DNA of 12,545 nt from a bacterium (GTDB lineage Bacteria > NPL-UPA2 > JAGMAN01). The stretch covers positions 1-12,545 of the forward strand of contig JAGMAN010000057.1 of the NCBI GenBank assembly GCA_023130215.1. Direction: 5' to 3'. The notes below the pieces were generated by a model. That model ran no database searches. It worked only from the letters and a program-made list of their open reading frames with translations, and was not told where the DNA came from. Positions 6,746 through 12,545 of this stretch are shown here, in pieces; the first letter of the stretch is position 1, and every line of letters starts with the position of its first letter. The translations under genes were made by a program, and so were the position numbers.

Positions 6746-6767
6746 ATAGTTTAACACCTGATATAAT
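6739..6767 (+). promoter_or_regulatory. Sigma-70-type promoter for murJ
   Basis: Plus strand: -35 TTGTCA (6739-6744), a 17-base spacer, and -10 TATAAT (6762-6767). The predicted start is about 6774, giving a short leader of about 20 bases that contains GGAGA before the murJ ATG. Confidence 0.8.
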
Positions 6768-6794
6768 GCATTTGTCCAAATATGGAGAAATAGG

Positions 6795-8381
6795 ATGGAT
6801 GAGCAGAGGCAAATACTCAAGTCTGCTGGCGGAATTGGTTCAGCCACCCTGGCAAGCCGCATCTTAGGCTACCTGCGCGATATGCTCATTGCCTCCCATT
6901 TCGGGACGGGGATCTTTGCCACTTGCTTCTTTGCTGCCTTCCGCATTCCCAATCTGTTTCGTCGCCTCCTGGGAGAGGGAGCCCTCTCTGCCAGCTTCAT
7001 TCCTGTCTTCACCGATTATTTAACTAAAAGAGGTAAGGAAGAAGCCTGGCATTTAGCCATGGCTATCTTTAACCTGCTCTTGGTTATCCTGGCTGGAATA
7101 ACTCTCCTTGGCATTCTGGCCTCCCCGTTCATCTCTAAACTCATTGTTCCCGGCTTCTCCCCCGGCAAGGTGGAACTGACGGCTAAGCTTCTGAGAATAC
7201 TCTTTCCCTATCTCTTCTTTATTGGGCTTGCTGCTCTTTCCATGGGAATCCTCCACTCTTTCAAGCATTTTGCCCTTCCGGCCATAGCTCCTATCATCCT
7301 CAACCTGGCCATGATTACTTCCCTTCTCTTCCTGGTTAAGCCAGGGACGGAAGAAGGGGCACGGGTGTTAGCTCTGGCCGTCCTGGCCGGAGGATTGGGT
7401 CAACTCCTCATCCAGGTTCCGGTCCTTATAAAGAAAGGGATGCCCGCTAAGGTCTTTTCCGTCTTCCGCCATCCTGAAGTTAAGAAAGTAGTGTTCCTGA
7501 TGGGTCCAGCTACTCTTGGCCTGGCCGTCTACCAGATAAATATTATCATTGACACTATTTGCGGCTCTTTCGAATCTATTGTGGGGGAAGGAGCCATTGC
7601 CTCCCTTTATTATGGAAACCGGGTGATGCAGCTTCCCCTGGCTATTTTTGGGATAGCCATGGCCACGGCTATCTTTCCAATCATGGCTGGCCAGGTTTCC
7701 CGGGAGAGGATAGAAGAGCTCAAGAAAACTCTTCTCTTCGCCTTAAGGTCAGTATTTTTCCTCATCATTCCCGCTTCGGTTGGATTAATGATTCTGGGAA
7801 GGAGAATAATCTCACTTCTCTTCGAGCGCCATGCCTTCGATGCTGTCTCGACCCAGAATACGGCCAGTGCTTTATTCTACTATTCTATCGGACTTTTTGC
7901 TTACGCCGGTGTCCAGATAATCAGTCGAGCCTTTTACTCACTTCAGGATACCAGGACCCCGGTTAAAGTGGGCTGTCTAACTATGGGGCTGAACATAATC
8001 TTCAATCTGATTTTAATGTGGCCTCTGAGGTTAGGAGGATTAGCTTTGGCTACTTCTCTATCAGCCCTAATAAATCTGGGCCTACTGCTTCATATTCTGT
8101 CCAGAAGAATAGGGGGAGTGAACGGGAAAGCTATTTTAAATTCCCTCTTGCGCATTATCTCAGCTTCCATCCTCATGGGTTTTGTCTGCCATCTGGTAGC
8201 TGGTGCATTTATGATGGAGTCAGTCATGGCCAGCTTGTCTCAGAAATGTCTTGCAGTATTTATACCTATTTTAGTTGGGATAATAACCTTTCTCCTTATC
8301 TCCCTTTCCTTCAGATTCGAGGAAGCAAACTATCTCAAAAGGCTCATACTTAAGCGCCCTATAAATAAAAGCAAATGTTGA
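6795..8381 (+). CDS. murJ: Lipid II flippase MurJ (MviN)
   Basis: A 528-residue multi-spanning inner membrane protein of the MOP/MviN superfamily that flips undecaprenyl-linked peptidoglycan precursor to the periplasm. It starts MDEQRQILKSAGGIGSATL and shows the family signature ASRILGYLRDMLIA with Arg22 and Arg28, then FFAAFRIPNLFRRLLGEGALSASF with Arg56-Arg57. These match the conserved cavity arginines of MurJ. Later landmarks are ALYYGNRVMQLPLAIFGIA-type text (here SLYYGNRVMQLPLAIFGIA) and FYSLQDTRTPVKVG. Length and hydrophobic profile fit the usual 14 membrane helices. GGAGA lies ten bases before the ATG at 6795, and a strong promoter precedes it. The gene stands alone, ending nine bases from the convergent glycosyltransferase. 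Confidence 0.97.
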   Translation: MDEQRQILKSAGGIGSATLASRILGYLRDMLIASHFGTGIFATCFFAAFRIPNLFRRLLGEGALSASFIPVFTDYLTKRGKEEAWHLAMAIFNLLLVILAGITLLGILASPFISKLIVPGFSPGKVELTAKLLRILFPYLFFIGLAALSMGILHSFKHFALPAIAPIILNLAMITSLLFLVKPGTEEGARVLALAVLAGGLGQLLIQVPVLIKKGMPAKVFSVFRHPEVKKVVFLMGPATLGLAVYQINIIIDTICGSFESIVGEGAIASLYYGNRVMQLPLAIFGIAMATAIFPIMAGQVSRERIEELKKTLLFALRSVFFLIIPASVGLMILGRRIISLLFERHAFDAVSTQNTASALFYYSIGLFAYAGVQIISRAFYSLQDTRTPVKVGCLTMGLNIIFNLILMWPLRLGGLALATSLSALINLGLLLHILSRRIGGVNGKAILNSLLRIISASILMGFVCHLVAGAFMMESVMASLSQKCLAVFIPILVGIITFLLISLSFRFEEANYLKRLILKRPINKSKC

Positions 8382-8390
8382 GACCTGACA

Positions 8391-9068
8391 TTAATCTATC
8401 AGCCGATACTTGATGAGGCAGGCGAGGGCTACCAGGCCATCCTTCCAGGTAATCTTTTTCCCTTCCCGGTATTCCCGGCCAGTGTAGGAGATGGGAACTT
8501 CGTAGACCCTATGCCCTTTCTTAAGAACTTTAGCTGTTATCTCCGGTTCAAAATTAAACCTGTTGGACTTTATCTTCATCTCCTTAATGAGGTCAGCCTT
8601 AAAAACTTTATAGCCGGTCTCCATATCAGTTAATGTGCTGTCAAAGAGAATATTGGTTACAAGGGTGAGCAGTTTATTTCCCATGCTGTGCCAGAAGAAC
8701 ATGGCCCTGTGCTCTCCTAAAAAACGGGAGCCGTAGACCGCTTCGGCTTTCCCTGTAAGGATGGGCTTCAGCAGGCGGGAGTAGTCCTCGGGGTCGTATT
8801 CTAAGTCAGCATCCTGAATGATGACTATATCTCCGGTCACTCGATTAAGCCCTGTTCTGATAGCTGCGCCTTTCCCCATGTTCCTGGAATGATAAACCTT
8901 CACTGTCTCTTTATCGGAGTAGTGTTGAAGCACTGTTCTGGTTCCATCATCGGAGCCATCATCAATTACGATTATCTCTTTCTCCCACGGGACAGCTTTC
9001 ACCTTCTCTAAAATTTTCAGGATAGTCTCTCTTTCATTGTAGACGGGAATGATGATGGAAAGTTTCAT
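8391..9068 (-). CDS. Family 2 glycosyltransferase, dolichyl-phosphate-mannose-synthase-like
   Basis: A 225-residue cytosolic GT-A fold enzyme expected to transfer a sugar from a nucleotide-sugar to a lipid phosphate or another acceptor. It begins [16 protein letters not shown] and has [10 protein letters not shown] (D36-D37), [12 protein letters not shown] (63-74), the metal-binding DAD at 86-88 in [32 protein letters not shown], and a [17 protein letters not shown]-terminal part. This matches the DPM1/DPG-synthase-like branch of GT2. No C-terminal membrane helix is present, unlike ArnC or GtrB relatives, so the acceptor is unknown. Its ATG overlaps the argJ stop by four bases (ATGA), so it is the third gene of the argCJ array, where argB or argD would be more usual. 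Confidence 0.9.
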   Translation of the reverse strand: MKLSIIIPVYNERETILKILEKVKAVPWEKEIIVIDDGSDDGTRTVLQHYSDKETVKVYHSRNMGKGAAIRTGLNRVTGDIVIIQDADLEYDPEDYSRLLKPILTGKAEAVYGSRFLGEHRAMFFWHSMGNKLLTLVTNILFDSTLTDMETGYKVFKADLIKEMKIKSNRFNFEPEITAKVLKKGHRVYEVPISYTGREYREGKKITWKDGLVALACLIKYRLID

Positions 9069-10267
9069 GTTGGGTAACGAGAATTAATCCTGACATAATC
9101 TTCTGAGAGGTCACAGGTCCAGAAAGTAGCTTCACCTTTTCCTAAGTTCAGGTCTACTGTAATTTTGATCTCTGGCTCAGCCATTATTTTTTTAACTTTC
9201 GCCGAATCAAACTTTTTTTCTTTTCCCCCTTTAACTATCAATTGTCTTCCCAAACGGATGTCCACCTTTCCTTCATTTAGCTCAACCCCGGCCTGACCGA
9301 GAGCAGCCATGATTCTTCCCCAGTTTGGGTCTTCCCCGTAGAGAGCGGTCTTAACCAAATTTGAATTGGCAATGGAGGAGGCTGCCCTTTTTGCCTCCAA
9401 GAAGTTTTTAGCATTCTTCACCTTCACCTCTATGAACTTGGTGGCTCCTTCCCCATCGGCTACCATCATTTTAGCTAAGTAGAGGGTGACCCGGTCCAGA
9501 GCTTCCTGGAATCGCGAGAAATCTTCTCCGCTGTCTCTTATCTCATCATTTTTAGCAAGTCCATTAGCCAGGATAACTACCATGTCATTGGTGCTCATCG
9601 CTCCGTCAATGGTAATGGAATTGAAGGATTTATCCACGGAAACCTTTAATGCTTTTCTCAGTGCTTCCTTAGAGATGAGGGCATCGGTGGTGAGGAAAAC
9701 CAACATGGTAGCTAAATGAGGTGAGATCATCCCGGCTCCCTTAGCCATCCCACCTACCCTTATTTTCTTATCCCTGAGTTGTATCTTAACTGCCATATCT
9801 TTCACTGAAGTATCAGTGGTCATAATGGCCTGAGCCGCTTCTCTTCCTCCTTGACGACTGAGTGATGGAACTAATTTTCTGACTCCCTTTTCCACATAGT
9901 CCATGGGCAGAGGCTTCCCGATTATCCCGGTGGAGGCAACCAGAATATCTTCTTCTTTGATTCCCAGTTGCTCGGCGGTGAGTTTAGCCATTAAACGGGC
10001 GTTGTCCAGTCCCCTCGGACCGGTGCAGGCATTGGCATTGCCGCTGTTGATGATGATAGACTGAGCGCGACTATTCCTGAGATGCTCTCTGGCAATGATG
10101 AGGGGAGCGGCCTGGATGCGGTTGGTGGTGAAAAGGGCAGTTGCCCGGGCAGGGATATCTGAATATATGAGAGCTAAGTCTTTTCTTCGCTTTTTGATTC
10201 CACAGTTAACTGCGGATGCCTTGAAACCTTTTGGGGCAGTGATACCACCCCTTATCGCCTTCGTCAT
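9065..10267 (-). CDS. argJ: Glutamate N-acetyltransferase / amino-acid acetyltransferase ArgJ
   Basis: A 400-residue enzyme of the arginine pathway. It moves the acetyl group from N-acetylornithine to glutamate (recycling step) and, in bifunctional forms, also uses acetyl-CoA. It is made as a proenzyme that cleaves itself. The sequence [16 protein letters not shown] contains the cleavage site between Ala186 and Thr187, Thr187 being the nucleophile of the beta chain. Other family landmarks are the N-terminal [54 protein letters not shown] and [13 protein letters not shown], and the C-terminal SRYPT. Length is typical. It overlaps argC and the glycosyltransferase by four bases each (ATGA), implying coupled translation. 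Whether it is mono- or bifunctional cannot be read from sequence; no argA is in view. Confidence 0.97.
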   Translation of the reverse strand: MTKAIRGGITAPKGFKASAVNCGIKKRRKDLALIYSDIPARATALFTTNRIQAAPLIIAREHLRNSRAQSIIINSGNANACTGPRGLDNARLMAKLTAEQLGIKEEDILVASTGIIGKPLPMDYVEKGVRKLVPSLSRQGGREAAQAIMTTDTSVKDMAVKIQLRDKKIRVGGMAKGAGMISPHLATMLVFLTTDALISKEALRKALKVSVDKSFNSITIDGAMSTNDMVVILANGLAKNDEIRDSGEDFSRFQEALDRVTLYLAKMMVADGEGATKFIEVKVKNAKNFLEAKRAASSIANSNLVKTALYGEDPNWGRIMAALGQAGVELNEGKVDIRLGRQLIVKGGKEKKFDSAKVKKIMAEPEIKITVDLNLGKGEATFWTCDLSEDYVRINSRYPT

Positions 10268-11307
10268 GGTATAAGGGCAACCTGTTCCAATCCCTCTTTC
10301 TCATTGAATCCGCACATGATATTCATGTTCTGAACCGCCTGGCCGGAAGCTCCCTTGACCAGATTATCTATGGTAGAGATGACGATAACACGCCCTGTGC
10401 GTTCATCTACCTTTGCACCGATATGGCAGAAATTTGTTCCGCAGACATTCTTTATCTCGGGGAATTTGTCAGACTCTAAGACCTTTATAAAAGGCTCATC
10501 CTTATAGAAATCCCGGAAAACCGCTAACGTCTCATCTGTCTTCATCTCTTTCTTCAAATCCAGGTAAAGGGTGGTCAAAATGCCCCTTTTCACAGGAAGG
10601 AGATGAGGAGTAAAAGTGATTCGGACCTCTTTCTTGGCTAACTTAGAAAGTTCCTGTTCCATCTCCGGCTGGTGGCGGTGGCCTGCTATCTTATAAGCCT
10701 TGAAATTCTCTTCAATTTCACAGAAGTTAAAACCTTCCCCCGGCCACCTTCCCCCTCCGGAGACACCGGATTTAGAATCAGCAATTATGCTCTCAGTATC
10801 AATTAAACCTTCAGAAAGAAGGGGAGCTACACCTAATACGACACCCGTGGGATAACAGCCGGGATTGGCTATTAGGCGAGCTTTCCCTATTTCATCTCTA
10901 TAAAGCTCGGGTAAACCATAAACGGCTTCCTTCAATAGCTCCGGACTGGTATGTCTTACCTGGTACCATTCTTCGTAAACTTCAGAATCATCAAACCTAT
11001 AGTCAGCACTGAAGTCAACCACTTTTTTGCCCGCCTTAAGGAATTGAGGGACAAGGTCCAGAGAGACCTTATGAGGAAGGGCCAGAAAGAAAAAATCTGC
11101 TTTCTCAACCATCTCCTCAACATTAAGGTCAGAACAGGCAATATTTAGTTTCCCCTCTAAAGCAGGCAAAATATCAGAAATCTTAACCACCTTCCCATCC
11201 ATCTTGGCGGCCATGGCAGTAATCTTTGCCTGAGGATGAGAGAGGAGCAACCTGATCAGTTCCCCTCCTCCGTAACCAGTGGCTCCCACTATTCCTGCTT
11301 TAATCAT
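10264..11307 (-). CDS. argC: N-acetyl-gamma-glutamyl-phosphate reductase ArgC
   Basis: A 347-residue cytosolic NADPH-dependent reductase that converts N-acetylglutamyl-phosphate to the semialdehyde, the third step of arginine synthesis. The Rossmann motif GIVGATGYGGGELIRLL is at residues 5-21. The catalytic cysteine is Cys151 in NPGCYPTG, and the conserved AGHRHQPE (His210, His212) supplies the base. SKSGVSGGGR and TPHLLPVKRGI are also family signatures. Length is typical. A strong AAGGAGGT (11317-11324) lies nine bases before the ATG. It is first in argC-argJ-GT2. An intrinsic terminator ends two bases upstream of the ribosome binding site, so expression may be by read-through or attenuation; no clear promoter is seen in between. 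Confidence 0.98.
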   Translation of the reverse strand: MIKAGIVGATGYGGGELIRLLLSHPQAKITAMAAKMDGKVVKISDILPALEGKLNIACSDLNVEEMVEKADFFFLALPHKVSLDLVPQFLKAGKKVVDFSADYRFDDSEVYEEWYQVRHTSPELLKEAVYGLPELYRDEIGKARLIANPGCYPTGVVLGVAPLLSEGLIDTESIIADSKSGVSGGGRWPGEGFNFCEIEENFKAYKIAGHRHQPEMEQELSKLAKKEVRITFTPHLLPVKRGILTTLYLDLKKEMKTDETLAVFRDFYKDEPFIKVLESDKFPEIKNVCGTNFCHIGAKVDERTGRVIVISTIDNLVKGASGQAVQNMNIMCGFNEKEGLEQVALIP

Positions 11308-11316
11308 TGAGTGGTG

Positions 11317-11324
11317 ACCTCCTT
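11317..11324 (-). promoter_or_regulatory. Strong ribosome binding site of argC
   Basis: AAGGAGGT on the minus strand, fully complementary to the usual 16S tail, nine bases before the argC ATG. It lies just two bases past the U-tract of the upstream terminator. Confidence 0.85.
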
Positions 11325-11326
11325 AT

Positions 11327-11355
11327 AAAAAAGGTAGAAGCATTTCCCTTCTACC
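11327..11355 (-). terminator. Intrinsic terminator after rplM-rpsI, or attenuator of argC
   Basis: On the minus strand an 8-bp perfect stem (GGTAGAAG / CTTCTACC), a seven-base loop and then six T. Arms are 11348-11355 and 11333-11340, with the T run at 11332-11327. It would end the rplM-rpsI transcript about 55-80 bases after the rpsI stop. Confidence 0.88.
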
Positions 11356-11360
11356 CCATG

Positions 11361-11403
11361 TTATTAATTCCAGGTAACACTTAATAATGCTGAACCTGAA
11401 TTC
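11361..11403 (-). other. Dyad-rich leader between rpsI and argC
   Basis: Two overlapping inverted repeats precede the terminator. One pairs ACCTGAATT (11394-11402) with AATTCCAGGT (11366-11375), a 9-bp stem with one bulged base. The other is TTATTAA (11361-11367) with TTAATAA (11381-11387), centres 20 bp apart. They share bases and so exclude one another as RNA folds; as DNA they could be an operator. Function is unproven. Confidence 0.4.
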
Positions 11404-11407
11404 TGTT

Positions 11408-11800
11408 TTATCGCTTGGAGAATTGGAATCTGGCTCTGGCTCCCTTCTGACCGTATTTCTTTCTCTCCTTCGTGCGGGGGTCGCGGGTGAGCATCCCGGC
11501 TTTTCTCAGAACTGGCCTTAACCCTTCGTCCATGCCAAGGAGTGCACGAGCAATGCCATGGCGCACAGCCCCAGCTTGACCAGAAAGCCCTCCTCCCCTG
11601 ACCTTGGCCACAAGGTCAAACTTATCAGCAGTCTCAGTCAACTGGAAAGGCTCTTTAATGAGCACCTCAAGAGTACTTCGACCAAAATGCTGGGAAAGGC
11701 TCCGTCCATTTACTACCATCTTGCCTTTGCCAGAAATGAGTCTAACCTGAGCCACCGATTCCTTCCTCCTCCCGGTAGCGCAATACTGAATATCAGCCAT
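11408..11800 (-). CDS. rpsI: 30S ribosomal protein S9
   Basis: A 130-residue S9, whose C-terminal tail reaches the P-site tRNA anticodon. It starts [21 protein letters not shown] and has [59 protein letters not shown] in family order, split over the last third, with the invariant Lys-Arg end. Length matches the family. The ribosome binding site AGGAGAAAGGA lies directly before the ATG. It follows rplM by 46 bases that fold into a hairpin, the standard rplM-rpsI pair, and is followed by a terminator. Confidence 0.98.
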   Translation of the reverse strand: MADIQYCATGRRKESVAQVRLISGKGKMVVNGRSLSQHFGRSTLEVLIKEPFQLTETADKFDLVAKVRGGGLSGQAGAVRHGIARALLGMDEGLRPVLRKAGMLTRDPRTKERKKYGQKGARARFQFSKR

Positions 11801-11812
11801 TCCTTTCTCCTA

Positions 11813-11846
11813 TCCCCGTGCTTTCTTGCGAAAGCAAGAACGGGGA
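11813..11846 (-). other. Hairpin in the rplM-rpsI intercistronic gap
   Basis: An inverted repeat fills most of the 46-base gap. The outer stem pairs TCCCCGT (11813-11819) with ACGGGGA (11840-11846), 7 bp. The inner stem pairs TCTTGC (11824-11829) with GCAAGA (11834-11839), 6 bp, closing a four-base loop; four bases (11820-11823) bulge on one side. It abuts the rplM stop and ends just before the rpsI ribosome binding site. No T-run follows, so it is not a terminator. It could stabilise the mRNA or control S9 translation. Confidence 0.65.
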
Positions 11847-12281
11847 CTACGCTCTTATTTCTAATATCTCTGGCTTCTGGGCCTGGTGGGGATGGTCTGC
11901 TCCCGCATAGACCTGTAACTTTCTGAGCATAGCCCGACCCAGAGTATTCTTTGGCAGCATTCCCCTTACAGCCTTTCTTAAGACCTTCTCCGGATTCTTT
12001 TTGAACAAGGTTTCAAACTTCACAGACTTAAGTCCCCCGGCATAGCCACTGTGGCGATAGTAAGTTTTCTCCTTCGCCTTCTTCCCTGTGACCACGATAT
12101 CATTAGCATTGATGATGACTACATGGTCGCCTGTATCCAGATGAGGCGCGTATATGGCTTTATGCTTGCCCCTAAGAATCCTGGCCACTTCACTGGCCAG
12201 ACGACCCAGACGCTTACCTCTGGCATCAACCATAAACCACTTTCTCTCTATTTCCGCAGCTTTAGGGGTAAAAGTTCTCAA
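11847..12281 (-). CDS. rplM: 50S ribosomal protein L13
   Basis: A 144-residue L13, an early-assembling 23S rRNA-binding protein. With the chosen TTG start it begins (M)[19 protein letters not shown], aligning with the E. coli start MKTFTAKPE, and continues [65 protein letters not shown]. The frame stays open up to another TTG at 12308. That TTG lies at the predicted transcription start of a consensus promoter and has no ribosome binding site, whereas GGGAG (12290-12294) sits eight bases before 12281. A TTG start in a highly expressed ribosomal gene is unusual and may lower translation. It is followed by a hairpin and rpsI in the usual order. Confidence 0.95.
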   Translation of the reverse strand: MRTFTPKAAEIERKWFMVDARGKRLGRLASEVARILRGKHKAIYAPHLDTGDHVVIINANDIVVTGKKAKEKTYYRHSGYAGGLKSVKFETLFKKNPEKVLRKAVRGMLPKNTLGRAMLRKLQVYAGADHPHQAQKPEILEIRA

Positions 12282-12289
12282 GCTTTTAT

Positions 12290-12294
12290 CTCCC
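12290..12294 (-). promoter_or_regulatory. Ribosome binding site deciding the rplM start
   Basis: GGGAG on the minus strand, eight bases before the TTG at 12281. Together with the promoter position it supports the short form of L13. Confidence 0.7.
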
Positions 12295-12313
12295 ACATGG
12301 ATAGCCAAGCTAA

Positions 12314-12342
12314 ATTATACTTACCTAAGAAATAGCTGTCAA
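12314..12342 (-). promoter_or_regulatory. Perfect consensus sigma-70 promoter for rplM-rpsI
   Basis: Minus strand: -35 TTGACA (12342-12337), a 17-base spacer, and -10 TATAAT (12319-12314), an exact match to the sigma-70 consensus at both boxes. The transcript should start near 12307, giving a leader of about 26 bases. The -35 overlaps the stop codon of the upstream small CDS. Confidence 0.9.
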
Positions 12343-12545
12343 GCATTAAATTCCTCCTCACTGATAAACTGGCCACCGCTGACCTCGTGGGAGAGGATAT
12401 TCTTGTTGGAATCGAACTCCATATAAATAAGCATCCTGGTAAAGCACTTACTATCCATAGCTTCCTTCCTCAAAATGTAGGAAGGTTCAGCTTCTTCTGC
12501 TCCTTTATATTGGTCCTCTAAATCAGTATTTTTGTTCACTGCCAA
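12339..12545 (-). CDS. Hypothetical small protein, 5' end outside window
   Basis: An open frame runs from the right edge to a TGA at 12341-12339, giving at least 68 residues of acidic, soluble protein (for example KGAEEAEPSY and SGGQFISEEEFNA). I recognise no family. The gene may start outside the window. Alternatively it may be a 39-residue peptide from the ATG at 12458, which has a purine-rich GAGGAAGGAAG just upstream. The stop lies inside the rplM promoter, so the gene ends where the ribosomal operon begins. No membrane segment or signal is seen. Reality of the gene is moderately supported by the clean, open frame and ordinary composition. Confidence 0.45.
   Translation of the reverse strand: MAVNKNTDLEDQYKGAEEAEPSYILRKEAMDSKCFTRMLIYMEFDSNKNILSHEVSGGQFISEEEFNA

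Noticed and set aside
6671-6862. Minus-strand open frame across the murJ start and the promoter region
   Set aside because: It overlaps two strong promoters and the murJ 5' end, with no ribosome binding site at its start.
7559-7966. Second plus-strand frame of 135 codons inside murJ
   Set aside because: It is out of frame within a clear MurJ sequence; composition is rich in Gly, Cys and Trp and matches no family I know.
11356-11407. Sigma-70 promoter for argC in the rpsI-argC gap
   Set aside because: AT-rich hexamers exist but none has both boxes at 16-18 base spacing comparable with the other promoters in this window.
11558-11926. Plus-strand open frame of 122 codons over rpsI and rplM
   Set aside because: It is antisense to two certain ribosomal protein genes and runs through the intercistronic hairpin.
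1-12545. CRISPR array, tRNA, rRNA, insertion sequence or phage genes
   Set aside because: No regularly spaced repeats, cloverleaf-like sequences, terminal inverted repeats or transposase/integrase motifs were seen on either strand.

Overview
This 12.5 kb window reads as an ordinary chromosomal stretch of a Gram-negative (diderm) bacterium, almost fully coding, with moderate GC and mostly purine-rich Shine-Dalgarno signals. Outer-membrane and LPS genes (a BamD-like TPR protein, LptE, and an ADP-heptose enzyme) argue for a lipopolysaccharide envelope. The 31-residue basic AURKAIP1/COX24-type protein and the BamD-like protein with a WIWTPET..KWINPKYAVK N-terminus resemble those of uncultivated PVC-affiliated lineages such as Omnitrophota. 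That placement is an inference from memory, not a search.

Layout. Positions 1-3519 (+) form one tight array: the C-terminal half of GroEL, the tiny bS22/mS38-like ribosomal protein, a BamD-like TPR protein, LptE, and HolA (DNA polymerase III delta). It is followed on the same strand by a single gene (3537-4616) fusing an ADP-heptose adenylyltransferase (RfaE2) to a GmhB-type phosphatase, the last two steps of ADP-heptose synthesis. This gene lies between two 40-bp direct repeats that are copies of the holA/rpsT tail-to-tail junction, so it appears to have been inserted there. rpsT and a large membrane-anchored protein (4656-6674) are on the minus strand. They diverge from murJ (6795-8381, +) through a compact promoter region in which two near-consensus sigma-70 promoters share one -35 site. 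murJ converges on a minus-strand array argC-argJ-GT2 glycosyltransferase joined by ATGA overlaps. Upstream of that lie rplM-rpsI, driven by a perfect TTGACA-17-TATAAT promoter and closed by a clear intrinsic terminator that sits directly against the argC ribosome binding site. A small unidentified CDS enters at the right edge.

How they fit together. Genes for protein folding, translation (S20, S9, L13, bS22-like), replication (delta), peptidoglycan (MurJ flips lipid II), outer membrane assembly and LPS (BamD-like, LptE, heptose) and arginine synthesis (ArgC, ArgJ) are interleaved. I see no tRNA, rRNA, CRISPR array, transposase or phage gene. No intergenic stretch exceeds about 110 bases. The most unusual features are the repeat-flanked rfaE2-gmhB fusion, the shared -35 divergent promoter, and the terminator-plus-dyad leader in front of argC. 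I found no convincing new defence or mobile system.
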